This document shows, one piece after another, positions 6,919 to 14,883 of a DNA stretch of 53,840 bases; position 1 is the stretch's first letter; every line of letters starts with the position of its first letter. The notes under the pieces were generated by a model. The model was given only the letters and a program-made list of their open reading frames with translations. It made no database searches and was not told where the DNA came from. Source of the stretch: Leptolyngbya sp. BC1307 (GTDB lineage: Bacteria; Cyanobacteriota; Cyanobacteriia; Phormidesmidales; Phormidesmidaceae); contig NZ_NRTA01000030.1 of NCBI RefSeq assembly GCF_002286735.1, positions 1-53,840 on the forward strand. Reading direction: 5' to 3'. The position numbers and the translations under genes are program-made.

Positions 6919-8715
6919 ATGCAACCGATTGACTGGATAATTGTCATTGGCTATCTCATTCTGACGATGGTGCTGGGGGTGTATCTCTCTCGCAAAGCCT
7001 CGGGTAGCCTGGTGGACTTTTTCGTGTCGGGGCGATCGCTTCCCTGGTGGCTAGCGGGCACCAGCATGGCCGCGACTACGTTTTCGATTGATACGCCGCT
7101 CTACATTGCTGGGGTTGTGGGCAATCGCGGCATTGCAGGCAACTGGGAATGGTGGAGCTTTGGCATGGCCCATGTGGTGATGATCTACGTCTTTGCGCGG
7201 ATGTGGCGGCGCTCTGAAATCGTCACCGATGCGGAGCTAACGGAGATGCGCTATGGCGGCAACACGGCGGCGGTGCTGCGAGGGGTCAAGGCTTTCTTAT
7301 TTGCGGTACCCATTAACTGTATTGGCATTGGCTACGCGATGCTGGCGATGACTAAAGTGGTCGACGCGCTACAGCTATGGCAGAGTTTGGGCGTTGATCC
7401 GGGCGAAAATACCAATCTCAAGCTGTGGAGCGTGATCGGCATTAGCGTACTGGTGCTGTTCTACGCAGGGTTTTCTGGCCTGTGGGGCGTGGTGGCGACT
7501 GACTTTTTTCAGTTTTTTCTAGCGCTGTTTGGGGCGGTGGTGGTGGCGATCGCTGCAGTCAATTCACCGGAGATTGGAGGGATGCGATCGCTCGTCGATC
7601 AGTTCACAGCCGCAACCAATCCAGACATGCTCAGCTTTTTTCCGGTCAGCTTTAACGGCGGCATTCAGTGGAGCGCTCTGGCCGGGATTCCCTCCAGCAC
7701 CTTCTTAGCCTACGTGCTGCTGCAGTGGTGGTCGTTTCGACGCAGCGACGGCGGCGGTGAATTTGTCCAGCGGCTGGCTGCTTCTAAAACAGAGGCCGAA
7801 GCTGAGAAAGCCGCCTGGTTTTTCAATATTTTGCACTACGTGGTTCGCACCTGGCCGTGGATTATCGTCGCTCTAGCAGCGGTCGTCCTGTACCCAGATT
7901 TAGCCGATCGGGAGCTGGGCTATCCCATTCTTATGCTCGACTATTTGCCGCCGATTATGCTGGGGCTGGTGGTGGCTTCACTGATTGCCGCATTCATGAG
8001 CACGGTGTCTACCTTGATTAACTGGGGCGCGTCGTATCTGACCAATGACCTCTACGGTCGGTTCATCAGCCCGGCAGCGACTCAGGCAGAGCTGGTGTTT
8101 GCCGGACGGGTGGCTTCGATTTTGGTGACGGTGTTGGGGGCGATGGCCGCTTTTATCGCAACCGATGTCGCCACCGTCTTCCGGCTGGTGATCGCCATTG
8201 GCACGGGTCCAGGGTTGGTGCTGATATTGCGCTGGTTCTGGTGGCGCATCAACGCGGCGGCTGAACTAGCGGCGATGGTGGGTGGCTTTATTGTGGGCCT
8301 GCTCACTAGCATTGTCCCGATTATCACTATCGAAGATTTTGGCCTGCGGCTGCTGGTCACCTCGGCGATTACCACCGTCTTTTGGGTCGCGGCCATGCTC
8401 CTGACCCCGCCCGAAAGCCCCGAAACGCTCGACCGCTTCTATACCAAGGTGCGGCCTGCTGGCCCTGGCTGGCAGCAGCAAAGGCAGCGAACGGGTCTAC
8501 CGCCTCAGCAAAATCTAGGGCTCGACATTCAGCGGGTGCTAGCGGCGCTGCTGCTGCTTTTTGGCCTGATGTTCACCGTCGGTGGCTTTTTGCTCTTTCA
8601 GTCGCTCACAGGCTGGATATCGCTGATATCGGCGGTCATCGGCGGCTATTGGCTGCGGCAGCTCAACAAACGACCGGCCTTTCCGATGGGGCGACCTGGC
8701 ACAGAAGATGGCTAG
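6919..8715 (+). CDS. Sodium:solute symporter (SSS) family protein
   Basis: This is a very hydrophobic protein of about 598 residues with roughly 13 membrane segments. It begins QPIDWIIVIGYLILTMVLGV, followed by SGRSLPWWLAGTSMAATTF, the signature of the SSS (SLC5-like) family, and DTPLYIAG and ELTEMRYGG. It would sit in the plasma membrane and couple sodium entry to uptake of an unidentified small solute. I prefer ATG 6919; the GTG at 6874 would add 15 polar residues unlike family members. No binding-protein or metabolic neighbour points to the substrate. The tail after the last TM is short and basic. Confidence 0.88.
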   Translation: MQPIDWIIVIGYLILTMVLGVYLSRKASGSLVDFFVSGRSLPWWLAGTSMAATTFSIDTPLYIAGVVGNRGIAGNWEWWSFGMAHVVMIYVFARMWRRSEIVTDAELTEMRYGGNTAAVLRGVKAFLFAVPINCIGIGYAMLAMTKVVDALQLWQSLGVDPGENTNLKLWSVIGISVLVLFYAGFSGLWGVVATDFFQFFLALFGAVVVAIAAVNSPEIGGMRSLVDQFTAATNPDMLSFFPVSFNGGIQWSALAGIPSSTFLAYVLLQWWSFRRSDGGGEFVQRLAASKTEAEAEKAAWFFNILHYVVRTWPWIIVALAAVVLYPDLADRELGYPILMLDYLPPIMLGLVVASLIAAFMSTVSTLINWGASYLTNDLYGRFISPAATQAELVFAGRVASILVTVLGAMAAFIATDVATVFRLVIAIGTGPGLVLILRWFWWRINAAAELAAMVGGFIVGLLTSIVPIITIEDFGLRLLVTSAITTVFWVAAMLLTPPESPETLDRFYTKVRPAGPGWQQQRQRTGLPPQQNLGLDIQRVLAALLLLFGLMFTVGGFLLFQSLTGWISLISAVIGGYWLRQLNKRPAFPMGRPGTEDG

Positions 8716-8781
8716 TCAACAGGTCGGAACTGGGCCTGTAGAATAGAGCTAACACCAATTTATACAACTTCGTTGACAGCT

Positions 8782-8961
8782 ATGGGTTTCCTTCGTCAGT
8801 ACATCGCTCCTCTATTCATCTTTCTGATTTTTGCAGTGGCTTTACTCGCTGTCAGCGCCCGCATTTTCTTGCCTAGCGATATGATGGCCCCGGCTCCCAT
8901 TGAGCAACCCGTCTCTGTTTTGCCAGCCAATTCACCCGCCGCCGCTTCTCTACTCTCCTAG
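8782..8961 (+). CDS. Small single-pass membrane protein
   Basis: This 59-residue protein has one N-terminal hydrophobic segment (about 8-28, containing FIFLIFAVALLAVSAR) followed by FLPSDMMAPAPIEQP and a Pro/Ala/Ser tail. I recall similar short proteins of unknown function in other cyanobacteria. ATG 8782 is chosen; a TTG at 8773 would add MTA. Its stop shares one base with the next gene's GTG (TAGTG at 8959-8963), indicating translational coupling. Confidence 0.6.
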   Translation: MGFLRQYIAPLFIFLIFAVALLAVSARIFLPSDMMAPAPIEQPVSVLPANSPAAASLLS

Positions 8962-9461
8962 TGACCGACTGTCCTATCCCCGCCAACTATCGATTAGAGG
9001 CGGGTTCTTCACTAGATAGAGCCCGCCTCGTTAAGTTTATGCAGCGGGCCTACCGCGAACTAGGCGCAACTGATGCCAGCGCTCACCTGGCTGATACGGT
9101 AGAGCGCCATTTTTCGGCCAGCGCTCAGCTGTGGTGGCTGGTTGAGGCGCGGACAGCTGCCTTGCCTGCTGGTCTGCCAGGGACAAATCGACCTGAGCCC
9201 TCAGGCTGCTTATGGCTAGGAGAGGCTATCGACCAGCGCAGCGGACTCAAACAGGCCTACGTATTTTTGCTGTATGTAAATCCTGACCATCGCCAGCAAG
9301 GGCTCGGCACCGCCCTGATGCATCATGCTCATCAGTGGGCCGCTCAGCAGGGTTACCGTCAAATTGGTCTGCAAGTATTTGAAGATAATGCGTCTGCTCT
9401 AAAGCTGTACCGCAAGCTAGGCTACCGCTCTCAAGCCAGATGGATGTCTTTAGATATCTAA
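8961..9461 (+). CDS. GNAT family N-acetyltransferase (RimI-like)
   Basis: This 166-residue protein has the GNAT acetyl-CoA fold. The C-terminal half carries VNPDHRQQGLGTALMHHA (motif A with the Q-x-x-G-L/G-x-A pyrophosphate loop), then QIGLQVFEDNASALKLYRKLGY (motif B). It transfers an acetyl group to an amine; RimI-like members acetylate protein N-termini, but the substrate here cannot be read. The GTG start overlaps the preceding stop by one base, so the two genes form a coupled pair. The N-terminus is more variable than in ribosomal RimI. Confidence 0.85.
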   Translation: MTDCPIPANYRLEAGSSLDRARLVKFMQRAYRELGATDASAHLADTVERHFSASAQLWWLVEARTAALPAGLPGTNRPEPSGCLWLGEAIDQRSGLKQAYVFLLYVNPDHRQQGLGTALMHHAHQWAAQQGYRQIGLQVFEDNASALKLYRKLGYRSQARWMSLDI

Positions 9462-9491
9462 CTGAATTCATTGCCAAAAGTGTAGAGCGCT

Positions 9492-9983
9492 CTAGCGATA
9501 GTTGTCAAATTGCAAAGCCATGGGCCAGTCTTCGGCTTTGATCAGGGCGATCGCCTCTTGCAAATCGTCTTTATCTTTAGCCGAGATGCGCACCGAGTCG
9601 CCCTGAATAGACGCCTGTACTTTCTTCAGGTTGTCTTTAATCAGCTTAGAAATTTTCTTAGCGTCTTCCTTTTCAATGCCTTTTTTTAGCTTGATCTCCT
9701 GCCGCACCCGGCTACCGCTAGCCGCATCTATATCGCCGAAGTCAAAAATTTTCATCGACAGGTTGCGCTTTGCGGCCTTGGTTTGCATGACCACATGCAC
9801 CGCTCTCAGGGTCATGTCGCTGTCGGTTTCTACGTCGATGCTGTCTTCTTTGAGATCGAGCGTGGTCTTAGTATCTTTGAGGTCGTAGCGGCTTTTGACT
9901 TCGCGGCGGGTTTGGTCCAGGGCATTGACCAGTTCCTGGCGGTCGAAATCGCTGACAACATCAAAAGAATAAGTAGAAGCCAT
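9492..9983 (-). CDS. yajQ: YajQ family (DUF520) nucleotide-binding protein
   Basis: This 163-residue protein starts [18 protein letters not shown], the standard beginning of YajQ proteins, with two ferredoxin-like domains. The motif [11 protein letters not shown] and the tail [15 protein letters not shown] are characteristic. In other bacteria YajQ binds cyclic di-GMP or nucleic acids; no cyanobacterial role is established from this sequence. I use ATG 9983, since the upstream in-frame start would add a nonconserved leader. It is 30 bp from the convergent GNAT gene and follows the MAPEG gene in divergent orientation... both lie on the minus strand with a 30-bp gap, so co-transcription is possible. 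Confidence 0.92.
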   Translation of the reverse strand: MASTYSFDVVSDFDRQELVNALDQTRREVKSRYDLKDTKTTLDLKEDSIDVETDSDMTLRAVHVVMQTKAAKRNLSMKIFDFGDIDAASGSRVRQEIKLKKGIEKEDAKKISKLIKDNLKKVQASIQGDSVRISAKDKDDLQEAIALIKAEDWPMALQFDNYR

Positions 9984-10013
9984 AGGGGGGCGGGTGATCG
10001 CGAACGTCAACTA

Positions 10014-10454
10014 TTATACAAAAGCTGCCTGAATGCTGTTGAAATATAAAGAAAAAATGCTGCCCATGCTGATGGCCCAGGAGAGTGATCGCAAAATCGG
10101 CACATCAAAAATATAGAACGCAGCGTAGGCAATCCGGGCCGCTATGTAGATTAAGACAGTGCCCGCCACCTGCTCTGCGGGCAACCCTACCGTAAACGCC
10201 ATCAGCGCGGCAGGCGCATAGAGAATAAACGACTCAAAAGAATTTTGGTGCGCCCAGGTCGCTCGCTTGGCATAGTCGGGCAGCTTATCGAGCATGGCCC
10301 GGGGCGCACCCATATCGTAGCCAGACTGCACCCGACCTACCCCCACTAGCAAAAAGGGCAAATAGATCAGGAGGGCGGCGATCGCAATACTACAAAGCAG
10401 CAAATTCGCCGGAGAAACAAACGGCAGAGAATACAAGATATCCACAAAATTCAC
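10014..10454 (-). CDS. MAPEG family membrane protein
   Basis: This 146-residue integral membrane protein has four hydrophobic helices and the MAPEG signature KRATWAHQNSFESFILYAPA (about 67-86), which includes the conserved R/N/E residues that bind glutathione in eukaryotic members. Bacterial MAPEG proteins of this size are poorly characterised. It lies 30 bp upstream of yajQ on the same strand and may be co-transcribed with it. The N-terminal helix is not a cleaved signal. Confidence 0.85.
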   Translation of the reverse strand: MNFVDILYSLPFVSPANLLLCSIAIAALLIYLPFLLVGVGRVQSGYDMGAPRAMLDKLPDYAKRATWAHQNSFESFILYAPAALMAFTVGLPAEQVAGTVLIYIAARIAYAAFYIFDVPILRSLSWAISMGSIFSLYFNSIQAAFV

Positions 10455-10484
10455 AAAGGTTAGAACTGCTTGCCTGCATTGAGT

Positions 10485-11000
10485 CTAGTCAAAATAGAAG
10501 AGCGTCACAATCTTGCGCTGATCTTCTGCATCGTGACAGGTTTTGAGCAGCGTCGCACTGTCATGAAAAGCAAAGCAAATCAGCTGCTGGCAGCGAGAAA
10601 TGATTTCCCGGTTGCACATAGCACTAGCATCGGCCAGCGGCAGCGTGTCATTCGCCTCATTTTCGACCAGATTGGTCACTAGCTCTAGCTGATCACGCGA
10701 CTCACGCGGCTGCTTTCTTAAGCTCTGAGGCAAAATTACCGTCAATAGGTTGGGGTCGGCTCTCATCGCTCCCCGAATTGCCGCTGAGTTAGTGCCCGTT
10801 GCGCCAGAGGTGATCAGCCGATTGCCGCCCAGCACGAGGGCATAGCTCATCAGCTCAATGAGGTTTTGATGGGTGATCGGGACATGACGCGACCCCAAGA
10901 TGGCAATGCGCTTTGAGCCAGACTGCTGAATCGTCGCCAGCTCTTGCAAAAAGTCATCTACCTTAACGGAATCAAGCGGATTTTCGACTGACTGACTCAA
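10485..11000 (-). CDS. DprA-like / LOG-type Rossmann-fold protein
   Basis: This 171-residue protein has a single Rossmann-like domain: RIAILGSRHVPITHQNL at about 30-46, then GGNRLITSGATGTNSAAIRGA (split across 58-78), the nucleotide-binding pattern shared with DprA/SMF. Cyanobacterial relatives are often annotated as DNA recombination-mediator protein A. It lacks the SAM and winged-helix domains of full DprA, so a direct role in transformation is uncertain. It stands between the MAPEG gene and the BioD-like gene on the same strand. Confidence 0.65.
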   Translation of the reverse strand: MSQSVENPLDSVKVDDFLQELATIQQSGSKRIAILGSRHVPITHQNLIELMSYALVLGGNRLITSGATGTNSAAIRGAMRADPNLLTVILPQSLRKQPRESRDQLELVTNLVENEANDTLPLADASAMCNREIISRCQQLICFAFHDSATLLKTCHDAEDQRKIVTLFYFD

Positions 11001-11162
11001 TGGCTATCTCAGGGTAAAGGGCACACAAAAATAAACTATGCAATTCTACCAAACCCTTGAAAATTCTCATAAAGCCCTGTGGATTCAGTTCCCGATTCAA
11101 GGCGTTTAGTCTGACGATTAGTTTTGTCTGGGTTGTGTAGGCAACTGTCACACAGACAGCCA

Positions 11163-12272
11163 TCAGGCAGTAACCGCCGGGCTCAGGCCCAAAGCATCCA
11201 TCAGCCGCTGCGTGTCAAAGTGCTGCTCCATCAGGTAGCCAATGCACTCTACTTTAATCGGCTCATGCAGCCGTACCTGATCAAAAGCTTGGTCGATAAT
11301 TTCGACAGTGGTTAGCGTATCTAAGTCTACCGAGAGAATCGGCACTTCCAGATCGCGCGCCCGGTCTAGTACGTCTTTGCGGGGAGACAGGCGACCGGTG
11401 AGGACTAAGCACTGAGTGGAGCTTTCGAGCGCGGCCATTTGGATATCGAAGCGATCGCCCCCCGTCACCACCACCATATTATGCGCCTGGTTAAAATAGC
11501 GCAGCGCCGAATTTGCATTCATAGCCCCAATCGAAATCTCTTCGACCATCATCTGATCGATCCGGCCAGGGCTATTAAGAATCTCAGCTTGCAGATGATG
11601 CACCAGCGCCTCTACACTCACACTGCGCATAATCGCCGTTCTCGGCAAAATGCCAAACACCCGAATATCGTGTCGTTCCAGGCATGCTTTTACCGGATTT
11701 AGCGCCGTTTCCATCAGCGCTGCAGGCACGTCGTTAATCACCACACCCAAAAGCTGATCCCCTAGCTTTTGCTTGGCTGCCAGCAGCTGATCGACAATCA
11801 GAGCCGATTGATAGCGCGCCACCAGCACCACCGACGCCTGGCTCATTTCAGCCATATCCAGCAGCGACAGGCCAAACAAAGTCCCTTCTGCTAAGTTGCC
11901 CGGCCCTTCGATTAGCAGAATGTCTTCGCCCTGGCTTGCCAAAACGCTTTCCACCTCCTGACGGTAGACCAGCTTTTCTTTAGAGAGCTGCTGCTGAATA
12001 GTCGCTTCATCCAGCGAAAATAGGGTGGGCCGCACTCGCTCAGCGCTCAATCCTAACGTGTGGCTAATAAAGCGGACATCTTCATCGAGCTGGTCAACCC
12101 CCTCGCTCGGGCAAGTGCCAATTGGCTTAGCATAGGCAATATCTAGCCCTTGAGCACGCATCTGCAGGGCCAGTCCCAATACGGTCGCTGACTTACCGCT
12201 GTATGCCTCAATTGACCCAATAAGCAAATGCTTAGCTGAGCGATCTGATATCCGGCTCGATGATTGGGGCAC
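11163..12272 (-). CDS. Phosphotransacetylase-like protein (BioD-like + DRTGG domains)
   Basis: This 369-residue protein has two parts. The N-terminal 1-200 is a P-loop BioD/CobQ-like domain: LLIGSIEAYSGKSATVLGLA with a G-x-x-x-x-G-K-S loop, YAKPIGT, and EGPGNLAEG. The C-terminal 210-330 is a DRTGG domain with GGDRFDIQ and VLTGRLSPR. The same arrangement forms the N-terminus of cyanobacterial and enterobacterial Pta, but the catalytic phosphotransacetylase domain is absent, so this is probably a regulatory or ligase-like relative. It is a stand-alone gene with an intergenic gap of about 160 bp to the DprA-like gene. Confidence 0.8.
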   Translation of the reverse strand: MPQSSSRISDRSAKHLLIGSIEAYSGKSATVLGLALQMRAQGLDIAYAKPIGTCPSEGVDQLDEDVRFISHTLGLSAERVRPTLFSLDEATIQQQLSKEKLVYRQEVESVLASQGEDILLIEGPGNLAEGTLFGLSLLDMAEMSQASVVLVARYQSALIVDQLLAAKQKLGDQLLGVVINDVPAALMETALNPVKACLERHDIRVFGILPRTAIMRSVSVEALVHHLQAEILNSPGRIDQMMVEEISIGAMNANSALRYFNQAHNMVVVTGGDRFDIQMAALESSTQCLVLTGRLSPRKDVLDRARDLEVPILSVDLDTLTTVEIIDQAFDQVRLHEPIKVECIGYLMEQHFDTQRLMDALGLSPAVTA

Positions 12273-12474
12273 GCCTAACTCCTTAAACGATAGCTTTGGC
12301 CATACAGATGAGAGATCACTTGCATAAGCGTGACGCTCAGATGGCGGGTACGAATGACTTCAGAGAATAACCCAGCAAACAGCGCAGCGGTGATCCAAGC
12401 AGCGCGAAAACGCCATACATCCAAACATGGCAGACATAGCGCATCAGGCGATTCAGATACGCCTTTGCTATGCC

Positions 12475-12516
12475 GCGATATCTTTGACGCGATATCTTTG
12501 ACGCGATATCTTTGAA
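12475..12516. repeat. Three tandem copies of a 14-bp unit
   Basis: The unit GCGATATCTTTGAC occurs at 12475-12488, 12489-12502 and 12503-12516; the last copy ends GAA in place of GAC. The unit contains the palindrome GATATC. It may be a slippage product; no function is evident. Confidence 0.9.
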
Positions 12517-12544
12517 TATAGGGTAGCTGGTAGTTAAACCCAGA

Positions 12545-12688
12545 TCATTCAATCATTCTGCCATGTTCACTACGGAGATGGGCGAGAAAATTAAAAGAGC
12601 CAACCAACCTGCGCTCATCGGGGTTAGCTAGCTCTCGAAGTGGGTCTTCATAATATTTGAGGTCATTTTGCCCTAATTCTATCGGGGC
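12545..12688 (-). pseudogene. Possible gene relic (47 codons, no standard start)
   Basis: The minus-strand frame between a TGA at 12689-12691 and a TGA at 12545-12547 encodes APIELGQNDLKYYEDPL and continues through LANPDERRLVGSFNFLAHL to RMIE. The composition looks like a real soluble protein, but there is no ATG, GTG or TTG at the beginning. I do not recognise it. It lies just downstream of ebsA on the same strand. Confidence 0.25.
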
Positions 12689-12746
12689 TCAGGCGGTGGC
12701 TCAGGACTGGTCAGTGGCTTCAGTGACGATAAATACCTGTGGCTAT

Positions 12747-13121
12747 CTATGCGTCCATGCGCAGCAGCTTGCGGTAGAAGCTTTTATCAAAGTCAGGAAC
12801 TTTTTCCTGGTTCATCAGGACGACGATACTGATTAAGAAGTCGACAAACTCGAAGGTTGCCAGGGTAATTTCGTAGGTAAGGTCAGCGTCACCGTCGAAC
12901 TGCATGCGGCAGCGGGTAAGGTCAGCAGGCAGCATAGATACATTCCAGGTAGCTAAGAAAGGGATGCTGTCGGTGCCCTCAATTTCGCGCTCGCCCTCGA
13001 TGTTACCTTGTTTGTAAAGGCCGATAGCGTAGGGCAAAGCGTTGCGTCTTTTGCCCTGATAGTACGGTAGATAAACGCTAGCTTCTGGCTTGGTAGCAGG
13101 CTGAATAGATTGAAGAGACAT
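12747..13121 (-). CDS. ebsA: EbsA-family protein (type IV pilus-associated)
   Basis: This protein of about 124 residues begins MSLQSIQPATKPEASVYLPY, followed by PYYQGKRRNALPYAIGLYKQ, GEREIEGTDSIPFLATWNVS and LPADLTRCRMQFDGDADLTYE, which I recognise as the cyanobacterial EbsA family. In Synechococcus elongatus EbsA is part of the type IV pilus assembly complex and is needed for biofilm self-suppression and DNA competence. The protein is cytosolic with no signal peptide. ATG 13121 gives the conserved start; an upstream ATG at 13175 would add 18 nonconserved residues. It is divergent from the glucolipid synthase gene. Recognition is from memory of the family pattern. Confidence 0.8.
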   Translation of the reverse strand: MSLQSIQPATKPEASVYLPYYQGKRRNALPYAIGLYKQGNIEGEREIEGTDSIPFLATWNVSMLPADLTRCRMQFDGDADLTYEITLATFEFVDFLISIVVLMNQEKVPDFDKSFYRKLLRMDA

Positions 13122-13491
13122 AGCTGCTGTGAACTTCCCTGATGGGTGCATGTGCAAATATATAGCATTGGTCACTTGGCTTCATGCCGCATTACTGGCT
13201 GTAAGCCATATACAGCAATAGGCAAAGTGCTCCACAAAGCGCGAATGCATCCGCGCTTTGCTGTAAATCTTGCCTCAGAATTCCCGCCTGTTCTAAGAAT
13301 TGACCATCAGCGTTGCCTTTAACCTTGAGAAGGGCAGTCTGTAGTCCGGCGCTGAGGTAGCGATTCTGACGCTGAAATCGCTAGAAGATTGGGCGGATTT
13401 AGACGGTTGATTAACGGCAGGTCAGCACAGACGGCGAAGGGGGTATGGTTAAATTAAGATTATTTGTTAAGGGATCTAAACAAAACTAAGT
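13122..13491. other. Divergent intergenic region between ebsA and the GT2 gene
   Basis: About 370 bp. It holds a perfect 9-bp inverted repeat at 13235-13260 with an 8-bp loop. The last 50 bp before the GT2 start are A+T rich and have no Shine-Dalgarno. No gene seen. Confidence 0.5.
13235..13260. repeat. Perfect 9-bp inverted repeat (hairpin)
   Basis: CAAAGCGCG (13235-13243) and CGCGCTTTG (13252-13260) flank an 8-bp loop. The 3' arm continues CTGTA, which could alternatively pair with TACAG at about 13211. There is no adjacent T-run. It could be a regulatory hairpin in the ebsA 5' region or an operator. Confidence 0.7.
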
Positions 13492-14883
13492 ATGTCAGAT
13501 TTCGCCGAGCCCGATGTCTCTGAATTGGACCTGGAGTCTGATTTGGCCTTCGAGGTTGAACTGTTTAAGGGATATGCCGGACGACGGCTGAAGGCCGCGA
13601 TCGCGCTGGTGACTCTCTGGGTGATTACCGCTTTGCTGCATAGCGTAGCCTGGGGTCACGGACTGGGGCTGCTTTTTGCCGGTCTGCTGAGCATTCAAGC
13701 GCTGCGAGTGATGTTCGCTAAGCCGTTAGCCGTACCGCAGCAACTGCCCTCTAGCCAAACCGATGACTCAGTTCAGCTAACGGCTCAAGAGCTGTCTGAG
13801 TGGCCCTATGTCTCTCTGCTGGTGGCCGCTAAAAATGAGGAGCGCGTCATCGGCAAACTGATCGAGTCTCTGCTGCACATTGACTATCCGGCGGCTCGCT
13901 ACGACCTGTGGATTATCGATGACTACAGCACTGACCAAACGCCTCAGATACTCGACGATCTCGCCCGGCGCTATCCGCGGTTGCAGGTGGTGCATCGAGG
14001 CCCGGAGGCAGTGGGCGGCAAATCTGGCGCGCTTAACCTGGTGTGGCCTAAAACTCAGGCTGATATCCTGGCCGTATTTGATGCGGATGCTCATGTGCCG
14101 GGTGATCTGTTGCGTCATGTGGTGCCTTTGTTTGACCCAGCGCTGGGCTATGCGAAGGTTGGGGCGGTGCAGGTACGTAAGGCGATCGCCAATGTCAGAA
14201 CCAATTTTTGGACGCGCGGCCAAAAGGCAGAGATGGCCCTCGATAGCTACATGCAGGAGCGGCGGATTGCAGTCGGCGGCATCGGTGAGCTGCGCGGTAA
14301 TGGTCAGTTTGTGCGGCGGAGCGCTCTAGCCCAGTGCGGCGGTTGGAATGAAGAGACGATTACCGACGACCTGGATTTGACCATTCAGCTCCATCTGCAG
14401 CAGTGGGATATTGGGCTATTGTTCACGCCAGCGGTGGAAGAAGAAGGCGTGACCAGTGCCCTATCGCTCTGGCATCAGCGCAACCGCTGGGCAGAAGGCG
14501 GCTTTCAGCGCTACTTAGACTACTGGCGGCAGCTTGCTCAAAATCGCCTGGGCTGGAGAAAATCAATTGATATGGCCAGTTTTTGGGTGATTCAGTACAT
14601 GATGCCGGCGGTGGCGCTGCCCGATGTGGCGATCGCCCTGGCTCGTCATCGTCTACCGATATTTGGCCCCGTCACGGCTCTCACCGTAGCGATGTCTGGC
14701 ATCGGCATGTTTACGACCCTACGCCGGGCTGAACAAACCTCTATCTTTAGCGCGGCTATTCAAACTGTGCGGGGGACGCTGTACATGCTGCACTGGGTGC
14801 TGGTGATTGCCACGATGGCTATGCGGATCTCAGTGCGCCCCAAGCGATTGAAATGGGTGAAGACCATACACGGCGACAGCTAA
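13492..14883 (+). CDS. mgdA: Membrane GT2 glycosyltransferase, Sll1377-like monoglucosyldiacylglycerol synthase
   Basis: This 463-residue protein has a pair of N-terminal membrane helices (about 34-75), a GT2 catalytic domain and C-terminal membrane helices (about 365-450). Catalytic landmarks are LLVAAKNEERVIG (109-121), FDADAHVP with DADA at 197-200, RGNGQFV, TDDLD at 291-295 and QRNRW at 329-333 (Q-x-x-R-W). The segments HRGPEAVGGKSGALN and WAEGGFQRYLDYWR closely match my recollection of Synechocystis Sll1377, which makes monoglucosyldiacylglycerol, the first step of cyanobacterial galactolipid synthesis. The enzyme would work at the membrane with UDP-glucose. Its stop interlocks with the convergent TspO-like stop (CTAA at 14880-14883). 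A cellulose-synthase-like GT2 is the alternative, but the lipid synthase fits better. Confidence 0.82.
   Translation: MSDFAEPDVSELDLESDLAFEVELFKGYAGRRLKAAIALVTLWVITALLHSVAWGHGLGLLFAGLLSIQALRVMFAKPLAVPQQLPSSQTDDSVQLTAQELSEWPYVSLLVAAKNEERVIGKLIESLLHIDYPAARYDLWIIDDYSTDQTPQILDDLARRYPRLQVVHRGPEAVGGKSGALNLVWPKTQADILAVFDADAHVPGDLLRHVVPLFDPALGYAKVGAVQVRKAIANVRTNFWTRGQKAEMALDSYMQERRIAVGGIGELRGNGQFVRRSALAQCGGWNEETITDDLDLTIQLHLQQWDIGLLFTPAVEEEGVTSALSLWHQRNRWAEGGFQRYLDYWRQLAQNRLGWRKSIDMASFWVIQYMMPAVALPDVAIALARHRLPIFGPVTALTVAMSGIGMFTTLRRAEQTSIFSAAIQTVRGTLYMLHWVLVIATMAMRISVRPKRLKWVKTIHGDS

Larger units (their letters stand above)
12273..12746. other. Intergenic region with tandem repeat and a possible gene relic
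   Basis: About 470 bp. It contains three copies of a 14-bp repeat (12475-12516) and, on the minus strand, an open stretch of 47 codons ending at 12545 with protein-like composition but no ATG, GTG or TTG at its start. I see no complete gene. Confidence 0.5.

Noticed and set aside
11163-12272. Full phosphate acetyltransferase (Pta) or dethiobiotin synthetase (BioD)
   Set aside because: Only the BioD-like and DRTGG regulatory parts are present; the catalytic Pta domain is missing and the DRTGG part excludes simple BioD.
12337-12552. 71-codon minus-strand frame beginning MNDLGLTTSY
   Set aside because: Runs through the 14-bp repeats, has unusual composition and no recognisable domain; likely chance.
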